DNA from: Streptomyces sp. YS415
GTDB lineage: Bacteria > Actinomycetota > Actinomycetes > Streptomycetales > Streptomycetaceae
Direction: 5' to 3'
DNA: 64,000 nucleotides
Assembly: GCF_023544665.1 (NCBI RefSeq)
Contig: NZ_JAMJFL010000007.1
Span: forward strand, 186,001 to 250,000
Below, in pieces: positions 9,730-19,377 of this stretch (the first letter of the stretch is position 1; every line of letters begins with the position of its first letter). Below the pieces are notes generated by a model. The model worked only from the letters and a program-made list of their open reading frames with translations. It did no database searches and had not been told where the DNA came from. Both the position numbers and the translations under genes were made by a program.

Positions 9730-10172
9730 TCGGACAGGGCCTGTTTGATGCGGAACAGCTGGCGCTCCCCCATCGGGGGCAGCGCATCCACGGCGTACCA
9801 GCCGACGTCCAGGGATTCGTCGTCGTTCACGCGCGCCTCGCCGCCGACCGCCCGGCAGCGGAAGGTGATGTCCATGAACTGGCACCGGTCGCCGTTGGGG
9901 TAGGCGACTTCCTTCCCGGAGCGGATGAGCACCACCCGCTCCACGACGCAGCGCACTCCCGTCTCCTCGTACACCTCGCGCACAGCGGCGGTCGCGGGCT
10001 GCTCACCGGGGTCCGGGATGCCCGAGATCACCGTCCACTTGCGGTTGTCCGCGCGCTGCCCCAGCAGGACCCGCCCGTCGTCGTCGAAGACCACGGCGCT
10101 GACGCCGGGCAGCCACAGGAGCTGGTTGCCCGCGGAGGCCCGGATCGTGCGGATGAAGTCAGGTGTCGGCAT
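9693..10172 (-). CDS. Nudix hydrolase
   Basis: Cytoplasmic pyrophosphohydrolase of 159 residues acting on a nucleoside-diphosphate-linked substrate, unknown here. The Nudix box is perfect at residues 51-73 (G-x5-E-x7-REVYEETGV), with the three acidic metal ligands present. The N-terminal VSAVVFDDDGRVLLGQR is the usual first strand. It starts 11 bases after the lnt stop in the same orientation, so the two are probably co-transcribed. Length and full conservation argue that it is active. Confidence 0.9.
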   Translation of the reverse strand: MPTPDFIRTIRASAGNQLLWLPGVSAVVFDDDGRVLLGQRADNRKWTVISGIPDPGEQPATAAVREVYEETGVRCVVERVVLIRSGKEVAYPNGDRCQFMDITFRCRAVGGEARVNDDESLDVGWYAVDALPPMGERQLFRIKQALSDEPTWFEPTTFE

Positions 10173-10182
10173 GCCCTCGACC

Positions 10183-11793
10183 CTAACGGGCCGGTGCGGT
10201 CCGCCTCTTGCGCACTCCGGCGCCGGCCGCCCAGCCGAGTCCGCCCGCGGCGACCAGCACCAGGGCGATCTCCGGCAGGATGCCGAGCCGCGTGGCAGGC
10301 GTCCGGGAGGAGCGCAGCGGCACCTCCTGCACCAGGGAGTCGGCCACGAACATGCCGGTCCGCTGGGTGATCGTGCCGTCCGGCATGATGATCGCGCTGA
10401 CGCCGCTGGTCACCGGGACGGTGACGGTCCGGCTGTGCTCGACGGCCCGCACGCGGGACATGGCGAGCTGCTGGTAGGTCATCTCGCTGCGGTCGAAGGT
10501 GGCGTTGTTGCTCGGCACGGAGATCAGCTGCGCGCCGTCGGTGACGGTGTCGCGCACCGCCCAGTCGAACGCCGCCTCGTAGCAGGTGGCCAGGCCCACC
10601 TTCGTGCCGTCGATGCTGAACACACCCGGTTCGCTGCCCCGGCTGAAGTCCTGGCGGACCATGGACGTCCAGTCGGAGTTGATCGCCCCGATCAGCGACC
10701 GCAGCGGCAGGTACTCGCCGAACGGCTGGATCTGCCGCTTGTCGTAGGTCTGGAGCGGGCCCTGGGCCGGGTCCCACAGGATCTGCTCGTTGAGCAGCCG
10801 GCCGTCCCGCTTCACCACTCCGCCGACCGAGATCGGCACCCCGACGGCCTTGGCAGCCGCGTCGATGACCGCGCGCGCGTCGGCGTTGGCGAAGGGGTCG
10901 ATGTCGGAGGAGTTCTCCGGCCACAGCACGAAGTCGGGCCGGGCGACCTTGCCCGCCTCGACCTCGGCGGCCAGCCGCTCGGTCTCCCGCGCGTGGTAGT
11001 CGAGCACGGCCCGGCGCTGGGAGTTGAAGTCGAGGCCCGCGCGGGGGACGTTGCCCTGCACGACCGCCACGGTCACCGTGCCGTTCTCGGCCTTGTCGCT
11101 GACCAGGGGCCGGGCGGCCAGCGCTCCGGCGACGGGGACCGCGACGCTCAGCAGGGCCACGGCGGCGGCCGACCGCTGGACGGCCCCGGTGCGCTGCCGC
11201 CGTACGACGAGCCGGACCGCTTCGTACAGGCCGAAGCCGCACAGGACGACCGCGAAGCCGAGCACCGGGGTGCCGCCCACGGCGGCGAGCGGCAGGAAGA
11301 CACCGTCGGCCTGGCCGAAGGCGATCTTGCCCCAGGGGAATCCGCTGAACGGCGCACGCGCGCGTGCCGCCTCACCCGCGACCCATAGGGCCGCGGCCCA
11401 GACGGGCCCGCCGGGCAGCCGGGAGACCGCGGCGACACCCACGCCGACGAGCGCGACGAACACCGCCTCGATGACGACCAGCGCGAGCCACGGGCCGGGG
11501 CCCACCTCCACGCCCGTCCACACCAGCAGCGGGAGCAGGAAGCCGAGACCGAAGAGGTAACCGAGACCGAACGCCGCCTTCCGGCCCCGGCCGCGCAGCA
11601 CCCAGGCGAAGCCCGCGAAGGCCGGCAGGGCCAGCCACCACAGGGTGCGCGGCGGGAAGCTGACGTAGAGCAGCACTCCGGAGAGCGCCGCGGTGAGAGG
11701 CGGGAGCAGGCGGGCGAGCCACACCCGGCGCGAGGCGGGCGCGAGCGGCTTCACCTGGTCCGACTCGTCCACGGGAGTTGCGGTGACGGTCAC
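10183..11793 (-). CDS. lnt: Apolipoprotein N-acyltransferase
   Basis: Integral membrane enzyme of 536 residues that adds the third acyl chain to lipoproteins. N-terminal half: about six to eight hydrophobic segments; C-terminal half: nitrilase-like domain with the catalytic triad visible as Glu in VLWPENSSD (about residue 293), Lys in YDKRQIQPFGEYLPLR (about 352) and Cys in ATCYEAAFD (about 402), then a final membrane helix and basic tail. A GTG at 11793 (VTVTATPVDE) is chosen over the upstream ATG at 11898 because the extra 35 residues look like non-coding GC-rich sequence; no strong ribosome-binding site is visible for either. Confidence 0.9.
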   Translation of the reverse strand: MTVTATPVDESDQVKPLAPASRRVWLARLLPPLTAALSGVLLYVSFPPRTLWWLALPAFAGFAWVLRGRGRKAAFGLGYLFGLGFLLPLLVWTGVEVGPGPWLALVVIEAVFVALVGVGVAAVSRLPGGPVWAAALWVAGEAARARAPFSGFPWGKIAFGQADGVFLPLAAVGGTPVLGFAVVLCGFGLYEAVRLVVRRQRTGAVQRSAAAVALLSVAVPVAGALAARPLVSDKAENGTVTVAVVQGNVPRAGLDFNSQRRAVLDYHARETERLAAEVEAGKVARPDFVLWPENSSDIDPFANADARAVIDAAAKAVGVPISVGGVVKRDGRLLNEQILWDPAQGPLQTYDKRQIQPFGEYLPLRSLIGAINSDWTSMVRQDFSRGSEPGVFSIDGTKVGLATCYEAAFDWAVRDTVTDGAQLISVPSNNATFDRSEMTYQQLAMSRVRAVEHSRTVTVPVTSGVSAIIMPDGTITQRTGMFVADSLVQEVPLRSSRTPATRLGILPEIALVLVAAGGLGWAAGAGVRKRRTAPAR

Positions 11794-12014
11794 TGTGGGA
11801 GTGTACGGCGGCCTGCCCGGGCGCCGACAGCGCGGCCCCGAGGGCGCCGGCCCGGTGTGCCGCAACGTTCCTGCCCAAGACGTCCACAAATCGTCCATCA
11901 GCCGTTACGGTGTGCCGGAGCAGGTGTCGTTCGAGCCGGTCAGCGCCATGTCGGAACGTTTCGTCATGGTTCGGGGGCGTCCGGGTAGCGGGGGTCGGGG
12001 TGGGTGCCACGGGG

Positions 12015-13082
12015 ATGACGTCTACGGCCGGTGCCGACGGCGCCAGTGACATCGGAGAGAGACGAAACGTTTCTGACGCGGCTGGTGTCGTCGTGCTCGG
12101 CGCCTGCGCCGCCTGGTCCCTGGTCACGGCGACCGTGCAGGACGGCCGGCCCGAAGGTGTGCTGCTCGCGATCCTGGCGGTGGCCGCGGGGTACGCGGCC
12201 GGGCGGATCGGCGGAGCGCTGCTGCCCGTCGCCGCACCCGGCGCCGCCGCGCTGGCCGGACTCGCCCTGACGGTCACCCTCCCGCAGATCGGTCCGGATC
12301 CCGAGATCGTGCCCCCACTCGGCCAGGCCGGTGCCACGGCCGCCCTGCTCACCCTGTCCGCGGGCGCCGCCTGCTGCGCGGCCTGGGCCACCACCGCGCC
12401 GGCCCTGCGGCTCGCCCTGCGGCTGCTGGCTGCGGGCATCGCGGTGACCGCGGCCGCCCTCGGCTCCACCACCGGCTTCGTCGTCTGCTCCGCGGTGCTG
12501 CTGGGCTCCCTCGCCGCCGGCCGGATGCACCACCGCGGTGTCGGGGTCGCGGGACTGGCCGTGGCCACGGCCGTGGTGACCGGCCTGACCTGGGCGGTCG
12601 CCGGACGGGCGGTGCCGGACGGGTTCGCCGCTTCGGTGGAGGGCCAGCTGACCGGACACCGCCTTGAGCTGTGGCACGACGCCTTGGACCTGGCCCGGCA
12701 GGACGCCGCCCTGGGCGTGGGGCCCGGCCGGTTCGGCGAGCTGAGCACGACGGCCACCAGCACGATCCTGTCCGACGGCAAACCGCACTCGGCGCCCTTG
12801 CAGCAGGCGGCCGAGCAGGGCGTCGTCGGGGTGGCGCTGCTGGCGGCGGCCTTCTGCTGGGTGCTGTTCGCGCTCTGGCGCGCTCCGCGCCCGACGCCGG
12901 TCGTGCTCACCGCGGGTGCGGCGCTGACGGGCCTCGCGGCGATCGCCGCGGTGGGCAACGCGCTCAGCTTCACCACGGTGTCCGTGGGCGCGGGGCTGCT
13001 GGCCGGGGTGGCCACGGCCCGCCCGCTGCCCGAAGCGCCGGCCGAGGCTCTGCCGGATGCGCGCCCGCGCCGCTCGGCGTGA
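12015..13082 (+). CDS. O-antigen-ligase-like polytopic membrane protein
   Basis: A 355-residue protein with about ten hydrophobic segments. The pattern GHRLELWHDALDLARQDAALG-VGPGRFGE near residue 220 is the hallmark extracytoplasmic loop of the Wzy_C/O-antigen ligase family, with the conserved Arg, Trp and GxGPGxF. Family members transfer or polymerise undecaprenyl-linked glycans; the actinobacterial substrate is unknown. The ATG at 12015 is used; in-frame sequence upstream to 11910 is Arg/Ser-rich and unlikely coding. It is divergent from lnt. Confidence 0.75.
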   Translation: MTSTAGADGASDIGERRNVSDAAGVVVLGACAAWSLVTATVQDGRPEGVLLAILAVAAGYAAGRIGGALLPVAAPGAAALAGLALTVTLPQIGPDPEIVPPLGQAGATAALLTLSAGAACCAAWATTAPALRLALRLLAAGIAVTAAALGSTTGFVVCSAVLLGSLAAGRMHHRGVGVAGLAVATAVVTGLTWAVAGRAVPDGFAASVEGQLTGHRLELWHDALDLARQDAALGVGPGRFGELSTTATSTILSDGKPHSAPLQQAAEQGVVGVALLAAAFCWVLFALWRAPRPTPVVLTAGAALTGLAAIAAVGNALSFTTVSVGAGLLAGVATARPLPEAPAEALPDARPRRSA

Positions 13083-13085
13083 GAT

Positions 13086-13631
13086 TCAGTGCGCGGTGCC
13101 GGGCGTACCCGCGCGCAGCCGGTCCCGGATGACCCGCACGGCGGCCTCGGCGTCGTCCACGGTGATCGTGAACGTATGCCCGTCCCACAACCGCAGAACG
13201 ATGCCCTCACCACGCCGTACGACGACCGCGGTGCCCTTCTCCGGCCGCCAGCGGTAGCCCCAGCCGCCCCAGTGGCGCGGGGTGACCAGCGGGGCGAAGT
13301 CGGCGCCCGCGACATGCGACAGCGGGATGCGGCGGCGCGGCACCCCCATGTGGCCGCAGCGCACCTCCAGGCACTCCATGTCGACCTTCAGGGCGACATG
13401 CACGAACGCCAGGGTGCCGAAGAGCACCAGCAGGCCCGCCGCGATGCAGCCGACGACGGCCATCGCGAGCGGCGCGACGCCGGAGGTCCAGGCCGAGTCG
13501 ACGGCCAGCTCGACACCGAGCGCCATGCAGGCGGCGCCGATCAGCGCCAGCAGCCACTGGATGCGGTTGGTGGCGCGTCCGGTCCAGACATCGGGGTGCG
13601 GCGCGTGCTCCGCCCGGGGGTGCTCCCTCAT
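13086..13631 (-). CDS. Membrane protein with two helices and a C-terminal PH-like domain
   Basis: 181 residues. A short polar N-terminus is followed by two hydrophobic segments (about residues 25-47 and 52-75) and a soluble C-terminal region with VRCGHMGVPRRRIPLSHVAGADFAP and ends in a DDAEAAVRVIRDRL helix, the pattern of small bacterial PH-domain membrane proteins. ATG at 13631. Convergent with the O-antigen-ligase-like gene with only 3 bases between stops. Function unknown; I recognise only the architecture. Confidence 0.72.
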   Translation of the reverse strand: MREHPRAEHAPHPDVWTGRATNRIQWLLALIGAACMALGVELAVDSAWTSGVAPLAMAVVGCIAAGLLVLFGTLAFVHVALKVDMECLEVRCGHMGVPRRRIPLSHVAGADFAPLVTPRHWGGWGYRWRPEKGTAVVVRRGEGIVLRLWDGHTFTITVDDAEAAVRVIRDRLRAGTPGTAH

Positions 13632-13720
13632 GGCAATGAGGTTACTCAGGTTTCGCTGCGCTGCTACCTCGTAGCGCAGGGTGACTGGCCCGGGTGGGCG
13701 TCCTTCGGACGGGCCGCCGG

Positions 13721-14509
13721 TCAGCGGGTGGGGGTGACCGCCGGCAGCAGCAGCTGCCCCTCCGCGTAGGCCAGGGCGGGCTCGGGCAGGGCGCCCTCGC
13801 GTCCGCTCAGCAGCACCGTGAGGGTGCCGCTGGCGTCGGCCTCGGGAGCGGGCTGCGCGCCGATCCGGCGCAGCGCCTGGGCGGCGACGGCCTCGGCGGA
13901 GCCGCGCAGGACCAGCGGCGGGCGGCCGGGCTGCTGCACGGCGGCGCGGATGCGCTCGGCGACCAGTTCGTAGTGGGTGCAGCCGAGGACGACGGTCGTC
14001 ACGTCGTCGGGGGTCAGGGCGGCGGCCGCGGCGACGGCGGCGGTGATCGCGTCCTCGTCCGCGTGCTCCACGGCCTCGGCGAGCCCGAAGCAGGGCACCT
14101 CGGTGACCGCCACCCCGTCGGCGAAGTTCTCGATGAGATTGCGCTGATAGGGGCTGCCGGTGGTGGCGGGCGTCGCCCAGATCGCGAAGGGGCCGCCGCC
14201 GGCCGCGGCGGGCTTGATCGCGGGGACCGTGCCGATCACCGGGACGGCCGGTTCCAGCCGGGCGCGCAGGGCGGTCAGGGCGTGCACGCTCGCGGTGTTG
14301 CAGCCGACGATCAGCGCCTCGGGCCGGTGCGCGGCGGCGGCCTCGGCGACGGCGACGGCGCGCCGGGTGAGGTCCTCGGGGGTCCTCGGTCCCCAGGGCA
14401 TGCCGTCCGGGTCGAGGGAGAGGACGAGATCTGCGTCGGGCCGCAGCCGTCGTACCGCGGCGGTGGCCGCGAGCAAGCCGATTCCGGAGTCCATCAGCGC
14501 GATCTTCAC
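13721..14509 (-). CDS. Glutamate/aspartate racemase family protein
   Basis: 262 residues. The two-cysteine racemase layout is present: DSGIG at 7-11, CNTASVHAL with the first catalytic Cys at about 69, and GCTHYELV with the second at about 177. This is the MurI architecture, which makes D-glutamate for peptidoglycan. The first motif lacks the second glycine of DSGxGG and the C-terminal half is long, so it may be a paralogue of the housekeeping enzyme rather than MurI itself. It is divergent from the glycosyltransferase gene, 57 bases away. Confidence 0.78.
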   Translation of the reverse strand: MKIALMDSGIGLLAATAAVRRLRPDADLVLSLDPDGMPWGPRTPEDLTRRAVAVAEAAAAHRPEALIVGCNTASVHALTALRARLEPAVPVIGTVPAIKPAAAGGGPFAIWATPATTGSPYQRNLIENFADGVAVTEVPCFGLAEAVEHADEDAITAAVAAAAALTPDDVTTVVLGCTHYELVAERIRAAVQQPGRPPLVLRGSAEAVAAQALRRIGAQPAPEADASGTLTVLLSGREGALPEPALAYAEGQLLLPAVTPTR

Positions 14510-14566
14510 CCGGCCACGATAGTCGATGGGCCCTTGCTGGCCGGTGGCGTGGGGCAGACTGCGCGG

Positions 14567-15730
14567 GTGAGCGCCTTCGTGTGGACCGCCGTCGCATCAC
14601 TCGCCGCCTGGCTGTGGCTGCTGCTGTGTCAGGGCTTCTTCTGGCGCACCGATGTACGGCTGCCGGACCGGCGGGAACCGCGCGCGTGGCCGTCCGTGGG
14701 TGTCGTCGTACCGGCACGCGACGAGGCGGCGGTCCTGCCCGACAGCCTCCCTTCACTGCTGGCCCAGGACTATCCCGGGCGGGCCGAGGTCTTCCTCGTC
14801 GACGACGGCAGCTCCGACGGCACCGGGCTCCTGGCGCGCGAGCTCGCCGACCGGCACGGGGGGCTGCCGCTGACCGTGGACTCCCCCGGTGAACCGCCCG
14901 CCGCCTGGACCGGCAAGCTGTGGGCGGTGCGCCACGGGATCGGCCTGGCACGCGCGCGTGAGCCCCGCTATCTGCTGCTGACGGACGCCGACATCGCCCA
15001 CGCGCCCGACAGCCTGCGGCAGCTCGTCGCCGCCGCGGAGACCGGCGGCTTCGACGCGGTCTCGCAGATGGCCCGGCTGCGGGTGCGGAGCCCCTGGGAG
15101 CGGATGATCGTGCCGGCCTTCGTCTACTTCTTCGCGCAGCTGTACCCCTTCCGCCGCATCGCCGCGCCGGGGACCCGCACGGCGGCCGCGGCGGGCGGCT
15201 GTGTGCTGCTGCGCACGGACGCGGCCGAACGGGCCCGGATCCCGGACGCCATCCGGCACGCCGTGATCGACGACGTGGCGCTGGCGCGGGCGGTGAAGGG
15301 GAGCGGCGGGCGCATCTGGCTCGGCCTCGCCGACGGGGTGGACAGCGTGCGGCCGTACCCCCGGCTGCACGACCTGTGGCGGATGGTCTCCCGCAGCGCG
15401 TACGCGCAACTGCGCCACAACCCGCTGCTGCTCGTCGGTACCGTCGCCGGGCTCGCACTCGTCTACCTGGTCCCCCCGGTGGCCCTCGTGGCGGGGGACC
15501 CGGCGACGGCGACGGCCGGCGGGCTCGCCTGGCTGGTGATGACCGGGACGTACGTCCCGATGCTCCGCTACTACCGGCAGCCGCTCTGGCTCGCTCCCCT
15601 GCTGCCGGTCACCGCGCTGCTCTACCTGCTGATGACGGTCGACTCCGCGGTCCAGCACTACCGCGGGCGCGGCGCGGCCTGGAAGGGCCGCACCTACGCC
15701 CGGCCGGACGCGGTGCCCGAGGAGGGCTGA
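14567..15730 (+). CDS. hpnB: HpnB-like glycosyltransferase, family 2
   Basis: 387-residue GT2 enzyme. An N-terminal membrane helix (about residues 3-20) is followed by VGVVVPARDEAAVLPDSLPS, the VDDGSSDGT nucleotide-sugar loop, LLLTDADIAHAPDSL (DxD-type metal site), and IDDVALARAVK; two C-terminal helices and the ending HYRGRGAAWKGR are characteristic of HpnB, named from hopanoid clusters. GTG start at 14567, because upstream in-frame sequence is antisense to the racemase. No squalene-hopene cyclase or other hpn gene is in the window, so a role in hopanoids is not demonstrated. Confidence 0.82.
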   Translation: MSAFVWTAVASLAAWLWLLLCQGFFWRTDVRLPDRREPRAWPSVGVVVPARDEAAVLPDSLPSLLAQDYPGRAEVFLVDDGSSDGTGLLARELADRHGGLPLTVDSPGEPPAAWTGKLWAVRHGIGLARAREPRYLLLTDADIAHAPDSLRQLVAAAETGGFDAVSQMARLRVRSPWERMIVPAFVYFFAQLYPFRRIAAPGTRTAAAAGGCVLLRTDAAERARIPDAIRHAVIDDVALARAVKGSGGRIWLGLADGVDSVRPYPRLHDLWRMVSRSAYAQLRHNPLLLVGTVAGLALVYLVPPVALVAGDPATATAGGLAWLVMTGTYVPMLRYYRQPLWLAPLLPVTALLYLLMTVDSAVQHYRGRGAAWKGRTYARPDAVPEEG

Positions 15731-16996
15731 CTACTTGCGGCCGGGCGTCCAGTTCATGCCCCAGCCGTACGCGTAGTCCACGGTCCGCTGCGGGCTCACC
15801 CCGCGCTCGGGCACCAGATAGCGGGCCTCGCGCTGGACGACGAGGTCGCTGCCGGTGTTGGTGATCAACGCCAGCGCGCACACCGTGGAGGGCACCGTGC
15901 ACTCGTCGAGCGAGAAGTCGACCGGGGCGCCGAACTGGGGCGTGAGGGTGACCGTGGCGTTCAGGTCGGCGAAGGAGCGCGCCCCCTCGTAGATGGTCAC
16001 GAAGACCAGGATGCGCCGGAAGGCCCGCTGCTGGTCCAGGTTGACGGTGAGGTTCTCCCCCGTGGCGACGGCTCCGGTGCGGTCGTCGCCGTCCAGGTGG
16101 ATGTACGGCGGCTGGTGGAGCGAGCCGTAGGCGTTGCCGAGGGCCTGGACGACGCCCTTGCTGCCGTCGGTGAGCTCGTACAGGGCGCACAGGTCGAGGT
16201 CGAGGTCGCTGTGCATGGCGATCGGCCGGCCCAGCTTGCTCGCCCAGCCCGAGAACTGCTTGCGCACCTGCCAGTTGAGGTTCACCCGCAGCGCGCCGGA
16301 GGTGCCTCCCTGCTTGGTCAGCGAGACCGAGGGGGCCGCCTTGGTGAGCGTCACCTTGCTGAGGCTGACCGGGGGTGCCTGGGGCGGGGGCGGGGCGGCC
16401 GGCGGCGTCGCGGGCGCGGAAGGCATCGTCGCCGCGGGGGCTGCGGGCGGCGCCGCGGGTGCCGCCTGCTGCGGCTCGTCCACGGTGATGCCGTAGTCGA
16501 CGGCCAGGCCCTCCAGGCCGCTGCTGTAGCCCTGGCCGACGGCCCGGAACTTCCACGCGCCCTGTCTGCGGTAGAACTCGCCCAGCACGAAGGCCGTTTC
16601 GACGGTGGCTCCGGTGCTGTCGAACCGGGCCACCGAGGCCCCCTGGGCGGCGTCCTTGACCTCGATGGCGAGATCGGGGACCCGCCCGAAGGAGCCGCCG
16701 TCGGAGGAGGCGGCGAGGATGACGGTCTCGATCTCGGGCTCCACGCGTGCGAGGTCGACGAGGAGGGTGTCGGTCACCCGGCCGCCGGCGTCCCGCTTGC
16801 CCTCGTGCCGGACCGCGCCCGAAGCGTGCGCCGGCTGGTTGTAGAAGACGAAGTCCGCGTCCGAGCGGACCTTTCCGCCGACCAGCAGCAGCGCCGAGGC
16901 ATCGGCGTCGGGCACCCCGGGGCCCGACCGCCAGCCCAGTTCGACGCGCAGCGCCGTCGTCGGCACCGGAACGTTCGATCCCTTCGGCATTGACAT
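15731..16996 (-). CDS. Two-domain TerD-family protein
   Basis: 421 residues, cytoplasmic. N-terminal TerD domain (about 1-170) with the calcium-site segment [27 protein letters not shown] and [18 protein letters not shown]; a Pro/Ala linker (about 172-215); then a TerA-like second domain with [17 protein letters not shown] and [11 protein letters not shown]. These families are linked to tellurite, phage and stress responses and bind calcium. The ATG at 16996 (MSMPKG) follows GGGGGCGG; the start at 17011 adds five residues with no site. Its stop abuts the glycosyltransferase stop. Confidence 0.85.
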   Translation of the reverse strand: MSMPKGSNVPVPTTALRVELGWRSGPGVPDADASALLLVGGKVRSDADFVFYNQPAHASGAVRHEGKRDAGGRVTDTLLVDLARVEPEIETVILAASSDGGSFGRVPDLAIEVKDAAQGASVARFDSTGATVETAFVLGEFYRRQGAWKFRAVGQGYSSGLEGLAVDYGITVDEPQQAAPAAPPAAPAATMPSAPATPPAAPPPPQAPPVSLSKVTLTKAAPSVSLTKQGGTSGALRVNLNWQVRKQFSGWASKLGRPIAMHSDLDLDLCALYELTDGSKGVVQALGNAYGSLHQPPYIHLDGDDRTGAVATGENLTVNLDQQRAFRRILVFVTIYEGARSFADLNATVTLTPQFGAPVDFSLDECTVPSTVCALALITNTGSDLVVQREARYLVPERGVSPQRTVDYAYGWGMNWTPGRK

Positions 16997-17280
16997 GTCC
17001 GCCCCCATCACGTGTCAGCGCGCCAGGTCGTGTCCCGGCCGGTTTCCTTCGGTTCCGTACAGGGTCAACCTATTCCCCGCACGCGGGGAAGCGGCACCGG
17101 AAGGGGGCGGGAAGATCGTCGGCCAACCGGCGGTAACCCCCTCGGAACTTGGCCTTTACCGGATCGGAGTCCGCAATGTCGTCCCTTTTTGCCAAGTTCG
17201 CTCGCATTGGGGATCCCGCGTCACCGCCAACACGGAAAACAACCCTCTTATCGGTCTCCCCAACCAGCACATCGTGGGCT

Positions 17281-17293
17281 TAACTTATGTGCC
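17281..17293 (+). promoter_or_regulatory. Possible -10 element for a near-leaderless transcript
   Basis: TAACTT at 17281-17286 lies seven bases before the ATG at 17294, and no purine-rich ribosome-binding site precedes that ATG. This spacing fits transcription starting at or next to the start codon. No convincing -35 element is visible 16-18 bases upstream, so an alternative sigma factor or activator would be needed. Confidence 0.35.
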
Positions 17294-17740
17294 ATGACCT
17301 CCCCCCGCTCCACTTATGGTGGCGGCTACTACTCCGCCTCCTTCCCGGACACCCCGATCTACGACTCGCTCGTGGCCGAGCGGGGCACCCCGCAGATCGC
17401 CCCGATCCGGGTCCCCGCCGCGTACGACACGAGCAGCAGCCATCTGCCCGCGCTCCCCTCGGCCCTGCCCGCCCTGCCGGCGGCACCCTCCCAGCCGTCC
17501 TACGGCAACGGCTACGGCTACGGCTACCCGCAGGCCCAGCAGCCCGCGCCGCTCCAGCAGGCCCCCGCCGCGTACATCCCGCAGCAGGCGGCCGCACCCC
17601 GCGGTTACCCCGGTCCGCAGCCCCAGCAGCCGCGCCCGGCGGCCCCCATGGGATACGAGGCGATGCGTCCCGCGGCGCCCCGGCCCGCGGCCCCGGTCTA
17701 CCAGGACCCGTACAACAACCAGCAGTACCGCGGCTACTGA
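17294..17740 (+). CDS. Pro/Gln/Tyr/Gly-rich protein of unknown function
   Basis: 148 residues, low complexity. The N-terminus SPRSTYGGGYYSASFPDTPIY is followed by a more conserved-looking block (VAERGTPQIAPIRVPAAYDT), then Pro/Ala and YGNGYGYGYPQAQQP repeats, ending in YNNQQYRGY. It resembles a Streptomyces family I believe is labelled DUF6643; no activity is known. No signal peptide or membrane segment. The composition suggests an intrinsically disordered protein. Probably leaderless (see the -10 element). Confidence 0.78.
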   Translation: MTSPRSTYGGGYYSASFPDTPIYDSLVAERGTPQIAPIRVPAAYDTSSSHLPALPSALPALPAAPSQPSYGNGYGYGYPQAQQPAPLQQAPAAYIPQQAAAPRGYPGPQPQQPRPAAPMGYEAMRPAAPRPAAPVYQDPYNNQQYRGY

Positions 17741-17782
17741 GCCGTTCCCCGGCCGGTCCGTGCCACCTGGCACGATGACTCC

Positions 17783-18610
17783 ATGGGGAATGCGCGACTT
17801 GAGTCGATACACGTTCATCCGGTCAAGGCGTTCCGGGGCACCGCGCCCGCGGAGGCCGTGGTGGAGCCCTGGGGGCTGGCCGGTGACCGTCGCTGGATGC
17901 TGATCGACGACGGGGGAAAGGTCGTCACACAACGCCAGCAAGCGCGTCTCGCGTTGGCCGCCGCCGAGCTGCTGCCCGGCGGCGGCCTTCGGCTGTCCGC
18001 GCCCGGTATGCAGCCGCTGGACGTCCGGGTGCCGGAGCCCGCCGAGACCGTCCCGGTGGAGATCTTCCGCGACAAGGTCCAGGCGGTGCCCGCCGAGGAC
18101 GACGCCGCGCATGCCTGGTGCAGCGCCTATCTCGGCAGCCCCGTACGCCTGGTGCACCTGGACGACCCGGCGACGCGCAGGCCCGTCGACCCGGAGTACG
18201 CGCTGCCCGGTGAGACCGTCAGCTTCGCCGACGGCTACCCGCTGCTGCTCACCTCGACCGCCTCCCTCGACGCCCTCAACGCCTTGATCGCCGCGGGCGA
18301 TCACGCCGGCGAGGGGCCGCTGCCCATGAACCGGTTCCGGCCGAACATCGTGGTGTCCGGCACCGCCGCCTGGGCCGAGGACCACTGGTCCCGCCTCGCC
18401 GTCGGCGACGTCACCTTCCGGGTGGCCAAGAGGTGCGGGCGGTGCGTCGTCACCACCACCGACCAGGACACCGCGGGACGCGGCAAGGAGCCCCTGTCCA
18501 CCCTCGGACGCCACCGCCGCATCGGCGGCAAGCTCGTCTTCGGGCAGAACCTGGTGCCGCTGACCGGCGGCACGATCCGGGTCGGGGACCGGGTGGAGAT
18601 CCTCGCCTGA
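17783..18610 (+). CDS. MOSC domain-containing protein
   Basis: 275 residues. MOSC_N beta-barrel at the N-terminus (LESIHVHPVKAFRGTAPAEA, GLAGDRRWMLID) and a MOSC domain with MNRFRPNIVVSG and the conserved cysteine segment RCGRCVVTTTDQDT, as in mARC and molybdenum-cofactor sulfurase C-termini. Such proteins bind molybdenum cofactor and reduce N-hydroxylated or S-oxide substrates; the true substrate is unknown. ATG start at 17783. No partner redox protein is adjacent. Confidence 0.85.
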   Translation: MGNARLESIHVHPVKAFRGTAPAEAVVEPWGLAGDRRWMLIDDGGKVVTQRQQARLALAAAELLPGGGLRLSAPGMQPLDVRVPEPAETVPVEIFRDKVQAVPAEDDAAHAWCSAYLGSPVRLVHLDDPATRRPVDPEYALPGETVSFADGYPLLLTSTASLDALNALIAAGDHAGEGPLPMNRFRPNIVVSGTAAWAEDHWSRLAVGDVTFRVAKRCGRCVVTTTDQDTAGRGKEPLSTLGRHRRIGGKLVFGQNLVPLTGGTIRVGDRVEILA

Positions 18611-18768
18611 CCCGCGGTGGCGGGAACCACTCGCGGCGGCCTGCGCGTTGAGTCTTTCGCGAGCAGTTCATGAGAGGTTCGGGCGCGGGTGGTGTGCTCT
18701 CCCTTCGGCCGGGATCGCGCGTGAGCGGCTCCGCGGGGGTGTCACGGAGCGGGAAGGGGGGCGGGACG

Positions 18769-19377
18769 GTGCGAGCCATCAGTGGGCTCTGGCGCTGGCG
18801 GCACAACCCGCTGCGCCGGGCGACCGACCTGGCCGAGGCCTGGGTCGCGCTGTGCGCCCTGCTGCTCCTGCTCGCCCTGGCCCCCGTGGCCGGCGCCCTG
18901 GTCGGCGCCGCCGCCCAGGAGGCGCTGCAGGAGTCGGTACGAGAACAGCGGGCCTCCCGGCACCAGGTGACGGCCACCGTCACCGGCACCCTGGGCGACT
19001 CCCCGCCGGACGCCGACCCGGAGACCGCCGCCACCGGCCGGGAGGTGCGCACCCGCGTGCTGGCCGACTGGACCGCGCCGGACGGCACCGAGCGGCACGG
19101 CGCGGTCACGACGCGGATCGACGACCCGCAGCCGGGTGACCGCTTCCCGCTGTGGACGGACCGTCAGGGCCGTATTGCCGCCCGCCCGCTGGACTCCGCG
19201 ACGGCGACCACGCATGCCGTGCTGGCCGGGTTCGGCGCGGCTCTGCTGGTCACAGGTCTCGTGGAGAGTGCCCGGCGGCTGATCGTCTGGCGCATGGTCC
19301 GCCGCCGGTACGCCCGTTGGGACCGGGCCTGGGAGCGGGCGGGACCGGACTGGGGGCGGACCGGCGCCGGCAGCTGA
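18769..19377 (+). CDS. Rv1733c-like two-helix membrane protein
   Basis: 202 residues. [20 protein letters not shown] leads into a first membrane helix (about 25-48), then an extracytoplasmic domain of about 90 residues ([36 protein letters not shown]) and a second helix near 150-172 followed by a basic cytoplasmic tail. This is the Rv1733c family layout, abundant in Streptomyces and of unknown function. GTG at 18769 with GGGAAGGGGGG upstream is preferred to the ATG at 18670. Confidence 0.78.
   Translation: MRAISGLWRWRHNPLRRATDLAEAWVALCALLLLLALAPVAGALVGAAAQEALQESVREQRASRHQVTATVTGTLGDSPPDADPETAATGREVRTRVLADWTAPDGTERHGAVTTRIDDPQPGDRFPLWTDRQGRIAARPLDSATATTHAVLAGFGAALLVTGLVESARRLIVWRMVRRRYARWDRAWERAGPDWGRTGAGS

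Noticed and set aside
13721..17011. Secondary-metabolite or exopolysaccharide cluster
   Set aside because: The racemase, HpnB-like and TerD genes have unrelated roles and no core biosynthetic enzyme is present.
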